A DNA stretch of 30,942 nucleotides from a virus: positions 1 to 30,942 of the IMG/VR virus record IMGVR_UViG_3300037459_000170; one strand, written 5' to 3'. The translations under genes were made by a program, and so were the position numbers. The notes under the pieces are model-generated. The model was not told where the DNA came from. It was given only the letters and a program-made list of their open reading frames with translations, and ran no database searches. Each line of letters begins with the position of its first letter. Within the stretch, counting starts at the first letter, position 1. Of this stretch, positions 20,518 to 28,415 are shown one piece after another.

Positions 20518-20819
20518 GTGTCGGCGTCCTCTTCGGCCACTCTATCCCACCACCTGTACCGGTGGCCGGTGAACAGGCGGATCTTGCAGTTGATGGCGCA
20601 GCGCCTGGGTGCGCCGCAGCCCAGTATCGTGGTGACCTTGCCGCGTGGATTCACCATGGCGATCTCGCCGTAGCCCCACAGGCGCCCCCGGTGTATCACG
20701 TACAGCCGGTCCCCAACCTCCACGAGTAGCCGGCGAGTGTGTCCCACCACCGTGCGCCACGACTTGCCAAGCTCCGGCAGCTTCGCCGCACGGTTCACCG
20801 TCACCACCACGTCGGTCAT
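20514..20819 (-). CDS. conserved-type hypothetical protein, 101 aa
   Basis: ATG 20819 lies 5 nt after TAGGCT; a TTG two codons upstream is an alternative. The sequence has a beta-rich core: VGDRLYVIHRGRLWGYGEI, then VTTILGCGAPRRCAINCK and RYRWWDRVAEEDAD. From memory the 'G-rLWGY' and 'RYRWW' pieces recur in small phage proteins of unknown function. There are three Cys near residue 70-80. Its stop overlaps the winged-helix gene as ATGA. Confidence 0.6.
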   Translation of the reverse strand: MTDVVVTVNRAAKLPELGKSWRTVVGHTRRLLVEVGDRLYVIHRGRLWGYGEIAMVNPRGKVTTILGCGAPRRCAINCKIRLFTGHRYRWWDRVAEEDADT

Positions 20820-20824
20820 GTGCA

Positions 20825-20830
20825 AGCCTA
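20825..20830 (-). promoter_or_regulatory. -10 (TAGGCT) fused with upstream TAG stop
   Basis: On the minus strand the TAG stop at 20828-20830 is the first half of TAGGCT, which ends 5 nt before ATG 20819. Confidence 0.55.
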
Positions 20831-21052
20831 GTGCAGCATGTCGGTGGGGTCGATCTCAAGGCAGCGCCCCGCGAGGCTGACCTGGAGACCTTCGCCGCGG
20901 AGCCGGGCTGCGAGGAGGCTCGCCGTCTGCTCGTCGCGTTCCACGATGCACGCACGCTCGCCGCCTCGGACGGTGGCGAGTACGGCGGCCAACGTGTTGG
21001 CCCCGGTGCCCTTGCGGGCTGGTGTTTGGATCCGGTGCATGTGGACGTCCAC
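20828..21052 (-). CDS. hypothetical protein, 74 aa, first gene of the minus cluster
   Basis: I use GTG 21052, 6 nt after TACGAT with a TTGCGC -35 17 bp further up, because upstream in-frame starts lie across the divergent promoter. The protein has a basic N-terminus, a helix (ANTLAAVLATVRGGERACIV) and a mixed C-terminus (LLAARLRGEGLQVSLAG). No family is recognised. Its stop forms half of the next promoter hexamer. Confidence 0.5.
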   Translation of the reverse strand: MDVHMHRIQTPARKGTGANTLAAVLATVRGGERACIVERDEQTASLLAARLRGEGLQVSLAGRCLEIDPTDMLH

Positions 21053-21058
21053 GCCCTG

Positions 21059-21087
21059 ATCGTATGGCCTCCGGCGGCGAAGCGCAA
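21059..21087 (-). promoter_or_regulatory. promoter of the minus cluster (TTGCGC-17-TACGAT)
   Basis: On the minus strand TTGCGC (21082-21087) and TACGAT (21059-21064) are 17 bp apart. TACGAT ends 6 nt before GTG 21052, so the start is leaderless. Confidence 0.55.
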
Positions 21088-21152
21088 CCGGGCACCTGCG
21101 CGAGTTTACGACCTGGGAACAAGGCAAGCCGATCGGCTGCAGTTGTTTGCGG

Positions 21153-21182
21153 TTGCGATGCTCGGCGGACGGGGTGTACGTT
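21153..21182 (+). promoter_or_regulatory. promoter of the tail-chaperone gene (TTGCGA-18-TACGTT)
   Basis: TTGCGA (21153-21158) and TACGTT (21177-21182) are 18 bp apart, the -10 ending 7 nt before ATG 21190. It is divergent from the minus-cluster promoter and shares its TTGCG -35. Confidence 0.55.
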
Positions 21183-21189
21183 GGCCGCC

Positions 21190-21786
21190 ATGGCCGACCA
21201 GGACCAAGAACAAGAGAAATCGCCAACCACACGCGTGGAGCGACGACCACCCGACGACGGCGAGCCCGACGAAAACGCCGGGTTTGCCAACCTGCCGAGA
21301 GCCGAGGGCACCCGCGTGCGATCGGGCGACAAAATGCCGGGAGGGCAGCAGGCGACCACCGGGATCCTGACGCCTGCGACGCTGCGCCAGCTCGCTGGCG
21401 CCGACGGTGAGCGGGAATTTGTGCAGTTCACGCTCAGCGAAAAGCTAATGGGCCTGGCCTGGAAGGCCGGGAAAACCGGCGGATTTCCCCCGGACAAGGG
21501 GGCGATATTCGCCATGGTGGAGCTGACGCCAGAGGAGGAGGACAAGGCGGTGAGCGCCGCCGGGGCGGGCATCAAGCTGCAGGCCGCGTTTTCCGAAATG
21601 GTCAAGGCGTCGATCTGGATGGTCGGCGGCGAGCTGATCAACTACGACACCAAGGGCAAGTGGTTGCGGGCGATCGGGCCCAGGGCGCGCAAGCAGGTGG
21701 AGCGTGCCTACAACGACCTGAACGGAATCGAGGAAGCCGAGGGAGAGGCAATCCTCGCCACGGCGCAGTCGTCCGTCCGGTCCTGA
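21190..21786 (+). CDS. tail assembly chaperone, short form, 198 aa
   Basis: The gene lies right before the tape measure, as G/GT-type tail assembly chaperones do. The N-terminus (~60 residues) is acidic and polar, followed by a helical domain (LRQLAGADGEREFVQFTL, then KLMGLAWKAGKTGGFPPD). The C-terminus ends ...AQSSVRS at UCC-UGA. Downstream, a 71-codon frame in the +1 phase has no start codon of its own. I therefore treat this as the short product of a frameshifting pair. It should bind the tape measure during tail assembly. ATG 21190 is a leaderless start. Confidence 0.75.
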   Translation: MADQDQEQEKSPTTRVERRPPDDGEPDENAGFANLPRAEGTRVRSGDKMPGGQQATTGILTPATLRQLAGADGEREFVQFTLSEKLMGLAWKAGKTGGFPPDKGAIFAMVELTPEEEDKAVSAAGAGIKLQAAFSEMVKASIWMVGGELINYDTKGKWLRAIGPRARKQVERAYNDLNGIEEAEGEAILATAQSSVRS

Positions 21787-22000
21787 AAAAGGGGACTGGC
21801 GGACGCCGCTGGCGAGGTCATTCGCGTGTCGCACCGCCGACTGGAGGCGCCACGCAGACGTGCAGCTAGATAACTGCTGGTATTTAGCGCGCTACGCTAA
21901 CCAGGACTACACGGCCATGACCCGTCTGCCGTGCTCCAAGGTGAATCGCGGGTGCGAAACGATCAGCAGGTTTCTCGAAAAGGAATTCGCGGACGACTAG
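21785..22000 (+). CDS. +1-frame extension of the tail assembly chaperone (fusion of 269 aa)
   Basis: If ribosomes move +1 at UCC-UGA (21781-21786), translation continues at GAA 21785 for 71 codons to TAG 21998. The extension is protein-like, with Trp and Cys residues (EKGDWRTPLARSF, then DNCWYLARYANQDYTAM and CETISRFLEKEF). The frame has no ATG, GTG or TTG between its opening at 21722 and the shift site, so it is hard to explain as a separate full-length gene. A GCGG-ACG-CCGC stem starts 13 nt after the stop. A -2 shift further upstream would give nearly the same product. Confidence 0.65.
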   Translation, partial: EKGDWRTPLARSFACRTADWRRHADVQLDNCWYLARYANQDYTAMTRLPCSKVNRGCETISRFLEKEFADD

Positions 22001-22003
22001 CGG

Positions 22004-22009
22004 TACACT
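22004..22009 (+). promoter_or_regulatory. -10 (TACACT) for the tape measure gene
   Basis: TACACT ends 9 nt before GTG 22019, so the leader would be at most a few bases. It lies 3 nt after the chaperone-extension stop. Confidence 0.5.
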
Positions 22010-22018
22010 CCGGGGACC

Positions 22019-24229
22019 GTGGCCGGCGAGCGCATTGATTACAACGTCAACGCCTGGCTACGGGCGCGCGGCAATTTCAGCAAGCAGATGGCGCGCAACG
22101 CCGCGAGCGTCAGGCCGCTGCACTCGCGCATGGTCGCCATGGGTCGCACGACGGAGACCTGGGGCCGCATGGTCATGGGCACGACGGCAGCGACGGCAGC
22201 GAGCTGGACGAAAACTGCGGGCGTTGTAGGCGGGCTGGTCGCCGCCGGCGGGCTCGCCATGCTCGTCAAGCAGGGGATGGACTTCAACAATCAGATGGAG
22301 GCCGGGCAGCTTTCCATCGCGTCCATGTATCAGCTGTATGGTCAGAACCAGCGCAACTTCCAGGCCAACCTCGCGCAGTCCAAGGGGGCCATGCGCGAGC
22401 TGTTCGATATGGCGAAAAAGTCGCCGGTTGAGTTCACGGAGGCCGTGGACATCTACCAGGGCGCCGCGTCGGGGCTGATCGTCGCCAACCAGTCCATGCG
22501 CGAGCAGATGGAGTTTATGAAGGGCGCCCAGATGCTCAAGGGCGTGATCCCTGACCTGGACGCGAAGACGATCGGCGCGCAGCTCGGCCGCACCATGATG
22601 GGCGGAGCCGGTGCGGAGTTCGAGGTGTGGAAGCGGCTGGCGCCGGCGATCCTCGAAAACGGCAAGGCCATGGGCACGTTCAACGATAGCGTGATGCTCG
22701 GTCAGAAGTTCACGCAGGAGTTCAACAAGATCGCGCAGGCGCAGCCAGAGGTGGCGATGGACCTGCTCAAAAAGTCGGTCAAGCCGCTGGAGGACCTGGC
22801 CGACGAGTACGAGCGATCGTGGGGCGGGATCATATCCACGACCAAATCGAACATGCGGATCATTTCGGGGTCGTTCGCCAAGCCTCTGAACGAGGCCACC
22901 AAGAACATGCTGTTCCAGCTGAATAAAACCGGCTTTATGTCGAATGAGAACATAGGAAAGCTGGAGCACATCGGCATGACCATGGGCATCATGCTGGCCG
23001 GGGCGGGTGAAAAGCTGTTCCTGCAGATCGTGGCCGGCGCCGAATTCCTGCGCGACAACTGGCAGGACGTTTTCCAGACGATCCGCAACACCGGCCAGGT
23101 CGTGGCGATGGCGATCAAGGGCGCCTTTTTTGTTGGCGTCGCCCGGATGCTTATCGGTGCGGGGATGGTCGGCAGCGGCAAGCTCATGCGAGCGGGGGGC
23201 GCTGCGCGTGGCGGGGCCGGAATGATGGCCGAAATGTTTGGCCGCATGCAGAAGCGCCAGCACTTCCGCATGGGCCGAGGGCTGCGAGGCAAGGGCGGCG
23301 GCGGCATAGCCGGGATGCTCGGCGCCGGTGCTGGTCGCCTACTGGGCACGAGCAGCAAGGGCGCCGGCCCATTCGGGAAAATGTTCAAGTTCATGGACAC
23401 GTTTACCCTCAAGGTCGGCAGCTTTGGCATGGTCCTGGCCGGCGGCATTCCGATCATCATTGGGCTGGCCTTGGCATTCGGCACCGTGATCACCGTGGTG
23501 GCGGGGCTGTCCGCGTACGTGATCCAAAACTGGCAAGCGATCAGCGGGGCGATCGTGCAGGGGCTCACCGACGGGCGGATCACGCTCGTGCCGCTGCTGA
23601 CGGCGCTATACACTTTTTGGGCCCGGCTCGTGATCGTGGGCGAGGCGTTTCTGGGCGGGTCCGATCACGTGGGCCAGTTCAACGGCATGCTCAACCTCAT
23701 GATCGGCATGATCGAGATCGCCAGCGGTGCGATCGCCGTGTTCATGAAAGCGCTAGCGATCTCGATCGGGATCTGGGGCGCGCTCAAGCTGACGCTCCTA
23801 GGCGTGATGAAAGTAATTCTCGAAATGCTCCGCCTGAACAACAAGGTGGGCCTGGCCTCGGACGAGTCCCTGGCAAACGCGGAGCGGAACTACGCGAAAT
23901 TCAAATCCGGCACGGTGGATACGTTCACCACCGTGGACCAGCTGCTGAGCAAGGCCGACCAGATCAAGAATTTCCAGTTTGACAAGGCCGACTTGGCGAA
24001 GGTGGAAAAGCAGGCCAAGGCGTGGGAGGACAAACTGAAAAAGGCGCTGAGCGGCGACCCGAAAAAGAAGCTCCCCCGCGCGCCCAAGGTGGCGATCAAC
24101 AAGGTGGAGATCGTCATGGACCTACGGGACTCGGACCCAGACCGGCTCATGGCCGCGTTTGTGGAACCGCTGGAGCGCATGGCCGACAAGCGCGTGCAGG
24201 CGTACGACCAGCTGGAGCAGGGGACCTAG
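22019..24229 (+). CDS. tape measure protein, 736 aa
   Basis: This is the longest tail gene after the sheath and lies between the chaperone and the baseplate genes. Long helical regions alternate with hydrophobic segments at residues ~60-83, ~466-505 and ~555-600, which are candidates for membrane insertion during DNA entry. A Gly/Arg-rich loop occurs around 395-440. The C-terminus is Lys-rich, then acidic. By the usual 0.15 nm per residue rule, 736 residues suggest a tail of roughly 110 nm. No lytic or peptidase motif is seen. Start GTG 22019. Confidence 0.85.
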   Translation: MAGERIDYNVNAWLRARGNFSKQMARNAASVRPLHSRMVAMGRTTETWGRMVMGTTAATAASWTKTAGVVGGLVAAGGLAMLVKQGMDFNNQMEAGQLSIASMYQLYGQNQRNFQANLAQSKGAMRELFDMAKKSPVEFTEAVDIYQGAASGLIVANQSMREQMEFMKGAQMLKGVIPDLDAKTIGAQLGRTMMGGAGAEFEVWKRLAPAILENGKAMGTFNDSVMLGQKFTQEFNKIAQAQPEVAMDLLKKSVKPLEDLADEYERSWGGIISTTKSNMRIISGSFAKPLNEATKNMLFQLNKTGFMSNENIGKLEHIGMTMGIMLAGAGEKLFLQIVAGAEFLRDNWQDVFQTIRNTGQVVAMAIKGAFFVGVARMLIGAGMVGSGKLMRAGGAARGGAGMMAEMFGRMQKRQHFRMGRGLRGKGGGGIAGMLGAGAGRLLGTSSKGAGPFGKMFKFMDTFTLKVGSFGMVLAGGIPIIIGLALAFGTVITVVAGLSAYVIQNWQAISGAIVQGLTDGRITLVPLLTALYTFWARLVIVGEAFLGGSDHVGQFNGMLNLMIGMIEIASGAIAVFMKALAISIGIWGALKLTLLGVMKVILEMLRLNNKVGLASDESLANAERNYAKFKSGTVDTFTTVDQLLSKADQIKNFQFDKADLAKVEKQAKAWEDKLKKALSGDPKKKLPRAPKVAINKVEIVMDLRDSDPDRLMAAFVEPLERMADKRVQAYDQLEQGT

Positions 24230-24232
24230 CCC

Positions 24233-25360
24233 GTGGCGTTTCCGTTCATCGTTCGGCAGATAGAAAACCCGGCGCGCGTGATCATCCTGCAGGGGCGCAG
24301 CCTGCCCTACCAGGGCGTGGCGTGGGGCGGCACGATGGAGCTGGACGTGTCCTGGTTCCCAGGCAATCCGGTGGCGTCGGTGCAGGTGATCGGCCCGCGT
24401 GAAAAGTCCACGACGATCGTTGGCAAGTGGAAAGACCTTTTCTTGGCTAGCCGCCAAAACCACGGCGTGCTTGCCAACTTCCCGCCGCTGACCAGGGCGA
24501 GCAGGCCCGACGCCACGGTGCGCGGTGGGACCACGTTCAAGTCAGCGGGCTCGGTGCCCTCCGACTTTGCCGAGCGCGCCAGGGTGCTGCGTGATGCATT
24601 CCGCCTGCTCCGAAAGGAGGGGGGCCTCGTTCAGGTGGAGTGGGGATCGATCGTGCGGTTCGGTTTCGTCAAGGAAACGACTTTCACCCACGACCGCGAG
24701 GAGGACATCGACTACGAGATCACGTTTGAATTCTTGGGGGACACGCCGAGCCAGCCCAAGCCGCTGCTGCCGCAGATCGAACTGTTGAGCCTGCTCAAGG
24801 CGTTGCTGGCGTTGCTGGACGCACTGATCAACACGCTGCTATCCGCGATCTTTGCGGCTCAGCAGTGGCTGACCCGAATCAATCAGTTCATCAATAAGAT
24901 CGGCTCGTTCATCACCGAGCTGCTGGACGCGATCAGCAAGTTGGGGGATTTCGCTTTTGCGCCGGCCAACGTGCTCGGAAACATCCGCCGCCAGCTCACC
25001 GCGATCCGCCTGGCGGCTCGTGACCTGTTCGCCAACCTGGACAACCAGAGGTCCGCTGCGGTTGAGGCAGCGTTCCTGGGCAACCCGGCAGCCGTCGCCC
25101 TCAACAATCTCCTGCAGCAGCGAGTGCGCGCGAACGTGCAGGAAATAGCGGCAGAGGCAGCACGCCAGGCGAACCTGATCAGCCAGATGAGCAGCCCCGC
25201 GCTCCTCGGTACGATCACCATGCCGGGTGGCACGACGCTGCGGGACGTGGCGCGCCGCTTTTTCGGCAACCCCGACGACTGGCGGGTGATCGCGGAGTTC
25301 AACGGGTTCGGTGGGTCCATCGTTCCGCGCGGCACGATCGTGCGCATTCCGAGGGTGTGA
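24233..25360 (+). CDS. LysM-type baseplate protein (gp53/XkdP-like), 375 aa
   Basis: GTG 24233 lies 3 nt after the tape measure stop. The N-terminal ~160 residues are beta-rich (VIILQGRSLPYQGVAWGGTM, then STTIVGKWKDLFLASRQ), followed by an amphipathic helical stretch (LLSLLKALLALLDALINTL, residues ~183-240). Residues ~325-375 look like a LysM repeat (GTTLRDVARRFFGNPDDWRV, then VPRGTIVRIP). Together these match LysM baseplate proteins of contractile phages, which join tube, hub and spike. LysM is expected to bind glycan or the hub. Confidence 0.75.
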   Translation: MAFPFIVRQIENPARVIILQGRSLPYQGVAWGGTMELDVSWFPGNPVASVQVIGPREKSTTIVGKWKDLFLASRQNHGVLANFPPLTRASRPDATVRGGTTFKSAGSVPSDFAERARVLRDAFRLLRKEGGLVQVEWGSIVRFGFVKETTFTHDREEDIDYEITFEFLGDTPSQPKPLLPQIELLSLLKALLALLDALINTLLSAIFAAQQWLTRINQFINKIGSFITELLDAISKLGDFAFAPANVLGNIRRQLTAIRLAARDLFANLDNQRSAAVEAAFLGNPAAVALNNLLQQRVRANVQEIAAEAARQANLISQMSSPALLGTITMPGGTTLRDVARRFFGNPDDWRVIAEFNGFGGSIVPRGTIVRIPRV

Positions 25361-25363
25361 CCC

Positions 25364-27043
25364 ATGCCGGCGGTGTTTTATCCCGGCTGCAAGGTACGGC
25401 TGCAGGTTCGCTTCGAGGACTTCCTGCCGACCCCGCCAGCGCCGGCGCTGCCTGGCGTGCCTGGGCCACTAGGCCCAGAGGGTTTCGGCCAGGGCTCGCT
25501 ATCCGTGGCTCCGGTGTTCGCCTCGGTGGCGATGGACGTGGTGCCCCTGACCTGCAACGTGGAGATGAACAGCTACCGCAAGGCCGACACGGCGCGCGCC
25601 ATGCTGCCGCTGCGAAACCTGCCGTTTGATCCGCGCATCATTCGAGCTGCAACGATCCAGATCTTCGGTGGCACGTTCGGCGCCGCCGAGTTTGCGGAGG
25701 CCAACGGCCCCGTAGGTGCGCCCGGCCTCGTACTGCCCGACACGGTGCCACTGGGCCGGGGTGAGTCTGGTCAGTCTAACGAGATATTCCGGGGGTTCGT
25801 GGACGACTGGGAGTCGGTGATCGAAGGGACCGACACGGTGACGCTGAGCGCTCGCGACTTGACCGGCCCGCTGCTGGACGCCGAGATCTCGGAAAACTTC
25901 CTGCGCGACCTTCCGCAAACCCTGCCGCTCGACCAGCTGATCCAGCTCCTGCTGACGGGCGACGGCGCGCCGACGCCCGAGATCTCCAGGCGGTTCGGTG
26001 TGCCCGGCTTTCGCGGGATCGTGGTGGTCAACGAAACGGGCGGAGGCATTCCGCCCCCGCCGTTCCTGCCCACGCTGGCGGAGATACGGCCGCCGCAGTG
26101 GCTGGACAGCAAGCGCACAGCGAAAAAGGGCCGCAAGCGTTCGCCCGGTGGGGGCCAAAACCAGAGCTATTGGGACGCCATCACGGACCTGTGCGTGACC
26201 GCGGGGTTTATCGTGTACATGCGGCCGGGCAAGATACCGATCGACATACCTGGGATCGGCACCGTCCTGCCTGCCGCCGAGATCGTGATCAGTAATCCGC
26301 GCACGTATTACAAGGAGAGCAACACCACGGGCACGATCGTGCCGCCCAACGTCCGTGTGCTCACGTACGGGCAGAACGTCGGCAAGCTCAAGATCAAGCG
26401 AAAGCTAGGCGGCGTCAAGGTTCCCACTGTTGAGGTGCGCGCGTTCGATACAGCGACTGGCGAGCAGCTCAGCTCGCGCTTTCCCCCGCTGCTCAAAAAG
26501 AAGAACAATCAACCAACGCCGAGCGGCCAGGGTGACCGCGAGGAGGTCAAGGTGTTCGTGCTGGACGAGATCAGCGGGCCCTTTGCCACCGCGCAGCTGG
26601 AGGAGGCGGCCAAGTCCATCTACGAGCAACTAGGCCGCGGCGAAATGGAGATCCGAGCGAGCACCAAGCACCTGGCCGCGCTCAAGGTGAACCGCGACAA
26701 GGGGATCGAGGCCGATCTCTTCCGGCTCAAGCCAGGCGACCCGATCGTGATCGAGATCGACCAGGCCGACATTGAGGCGGGCCGCGTCAGCGCTACTACC
26801 CTCTTCCAGGGCGGCAGCTTCGAGCAGCAGGTGGAGCGCATGCTGGCCGTGGGCATACCGCAGGCCGCCGCGATCAAGGCCGGGCAGGCGCTGGAAAACC
26901 CGTTTCTGCAAACCGAATTCCGCACGCAGACCGTGTCCGCCTCGTGGGCCAATAGCAGCGGGTGGGAGATGCAGATCACGGCGATCAACTACCTGGACAT
27001 TCGCGACAGCGTCCAGAAGATCACAGGGGGGCTCGGTGGCTGA
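25364..27043 (+). CDS. baseplate hub protein (gpD/gp27-like), 559 aa
   Basis: ATG 25364 is 3 nt after the previous stop. The first ~40 residues include a Pro-rich loop. Then come beta-rich domains (VAMDVVPLTCNVEMNSYRK, then IFRGFVDDWESVIEGTDTVT), typical of late-control-D hub proteins, with a helical middle (LPLDQLIQLLL). Further domains have WDAITDLCVTAGFIVYMRPG and a C-terminal GWEMQITAINYLDIRD. It should form the trimeric hub between tube and spike. A Lys-rich insertion (residues ~245-262) is unusual. Its end overlaps the next start by 8 nt. Confidence 0.8.
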   Translation: MPAVFYPGCKVRLQVRFEDFLPTPPAPALPGVPGPLGPEGFGQGSLSVAPVFASVAMDVVPLTCNVEMNSYRKADTARAMLPLRNLPFDPRIIRAATIQIFGGTFGAAEFAEANGPVGAPGLVLPDTVPLGRGESGQSNEIFRGFVDDWESVIEGTDTVTLSARDLTGPLLDAEISENFLRDLPQTLPLDQLIQLLLTGDGAPTPEISRRFGVPGFRGIVVVNETGGGIPPPPFLPTLAEIRPPQWLDSKRTAKKGRKRSPGGGQNQSYWDAITDLCVTAGFIVYMRPGKIPIDIPGIGTVLPAAEIVISNPRTYYKESNTTGTIVPPNVRVLTYGQNVGKLKIKRKLGGVKVPTVEVRAFDTATGEQLSSRFPPLLKKKNNQPTPSGQGDREEVKVFVLDEISGPFATAQLEEAAKSIYEQLGRGEMEIRASTKHLAALKVNRDKGIEADLFRLKPGDPIVIEIDQADIEAGRVSATTLFQGGSFEQQVERMLAVGIPQAAAIKAGQALENPFLQTEFRTQTVSASWANSSGWEMQITAINYLDIRDSVQKITGGLGG

Positions 27044-27971
27044 TCGGAGGGTACTGCGCAACGACTCACGCATGATGGCGATGGACCCGGCGCGGATCCG
27101 CCGTCCCCTCGGTGGTGGGCAGCAGAGGAATTTCCAGTGTTGGGGACTCGTCGGCCACACCGACAAGCTGACCGGCCTGCCGGAGCCCACGCCCTCGTAC
27201 GTTCGGATCGAACAGGGGCAGATCTTCGTGGAGTGCACGATCGTGCCCGACGGCGATCAGATCGTCGCGCGGCTCGGCATGGACGGCGCGGGCGAAGGGC
27301 TGGCCGAGTATTTCCCGCTTGCGTTCGGCTGCCGCGTGGTGATCGACCTGATCAACGGCAACCCGCAAAACGCCGTGATTCGGTCGTGCCTCAACGATGC
27401 AAACTGCTCGTTTCCAGAGGACGTGGCGGGCGTGCAGACTGGGGCGGTGGGCGCTCAAACCCCGGGCGTCAGCGTGCCGGCCCCGCTGTGGCGCTTTTTC
27501 AAGCTCGGCCCGGGGCAGCTGCTTGCGATTGAGACCCAGGGAGGTGCGGACATACTCCAGCACTCGGCTGGCGTCGTTCACCTGAAAGCCGGGACCGGCC
27601 ACCACCTGGAGGGGCGCGTGCACCTGGGCGAGGCTCCGACCGTTCCCCCGGTAGGGCAGACGGTTGGCCCCGCGGGCGTGCCGATCCCCGGCGTCCCTGC
27701 GATCCCGCACATTCCGATCCCCGCAACGCCGAGCACCCCCGCGCCACCTGCCACGATCGTGCCGTACGTTGGGTCCGAGGACGGCGTGATCCGTTCAAAG
27801 GACGGCGTGCAGTCGCACGTCCTGGTGGATCCCTCGTTCTGGGCGTTCATCACCGCGCTTTTTGCCCACCCCCTGATCGGGCCGGTGATCGGCGGCGTCC
27901 CTCCGATCGCCCTACACTCGGAGCACAGCGGACGCAACGGCCCCGGAAGCCAGCACACCGCGAGCGACTAG
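27036..27971 (+). CDS. baseplate spike/assembly protein (gpV-like), 311 aa
   Basis: GTG 27036 overlaps the hub end. Residues ~25-115 resemble the OB-fold of gpV/gp5 spike proteins (RNFQCWGLVGHTDKLTG, then FGCRVVIDLINGNPQNAVIR). The centre has a helical-linker region with QHSAGVVHLKAGTG, suggesting a beta-helix-like needle base. Residues ~208-245 are Pro/Ile/Ala-rich (PIPGVPAIPHIPIPATPS). The C-terminus ends His/Ser-rich. It should cap the tube and pierce the outer envelope. No lysozyme motif is visible. Confidence 0.75.
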   Translation: MADRRVLRNDSRMMAMDPARIRRPLGGGQQRNFQCWGLVGHTDKLTGLPEPTPSYVRIEQGQIFVECTIVPDGDQIVARLGMDGAGEGLAEYFPLAFGCRVVIDLINGNPQNAVIRSCLNDANCSFPEDVAGVQTGAVGAQTPGVSVPAPLWRFFKLGPGQLLAIETQGGADILQHSAGVVHLKAGTGHHLEGRVHLGEAPTVPPVGQTVGPAGVPIPGVPAIPHIPIPATPSTPAPPATIVPYVGSEDGVIRSKDGVQSHVLVDPSFWAFITALFAHPLIGPVIGGVPPIALHSEHSGRNGPGSQHTASD

Positions 27972-27974
27972 GCC

Positions 27975-28415
27975 ATGGCAAGCAATCAGAGCAGGCTCAA
28001 CTCCGGGATCCCTGCGATCCCCACGCCGCCGGAGCTGACCGACGGCGCCATCCGCTACGGCAACGCCTATCTGGGCGTGAGCGGGAAGGAGGGCGCGGCG
28101 ACCCAATGGGGCAACTACCTGCGCCGGATCCCCGTTGCGCTCACGGGGCTGGCGGTTGCGGCCAGCTCGCACACAACCTCCAGCCCCGGGGCTGTGCTTT
28201 CCGTGCAGGCAACCACCGCGACGTTCGCCGGCGGCAAGGTCATGGTGGCGTCAGGCGCAGCGGCTGGCGGCGAGGTAAAGGTGGTCTACAACGCTGACGG
28301 CACGGCTACGCTGACGTTCAACGGCATAGACGCCGTGACCGTTTGCGCAATCCACCAGCTGCAGGTCCCCGCCGAGGTGATCGCATTCCTGGACGCGGAA
28401 ACGGATCCAGCGTGA
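27975..28415 (+). CDS. virion protein with decoration-like domain, 146 aa
   Basis: ATG 27975 is 3 nt after the spike stop. The N-terminus is polar (SNQSRLNSGIPAIPTPPE). Residues ~55-135 align in order with the decoration-like protein at 6135: PGAVLSV versus AGVILAL, VKVVYNADGTATLTFNGID versus VATVGYDVNGVATITFEGV, and a final hydrophobic strand. It sits between spike and fibre, so it is probably an exposed baseplate or fibre-attachment protein. The stop overlaps the next GTG as GTGA. Confidence 0.65.
   Translation: MASNQSRLNSGIPAIPTPPELTDGAIRYGNAYLGVSGKEGAATQWGNYLRRIPVALTGLAVAASSHTTSSPGAVLSVQATTATFAGGKVMVASGAAAGGEVKVVYNADGTATLTFNGIDAVTVCAIHQLQVPAEVIAFLDAETDPA

Noticed and set aside
21660-21869. 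A 69-codon frame overlapping the chaperone 3' end
   Set aside because: It is in the third frame with Arg/Gly-rich shadow sequence and does not join the extension.
22058-23263. A 401-codon minus-strand open frame opposite the tape measure
   Set aside because: Same GC-rich shadow effect; no start signal and no recognisable protein.
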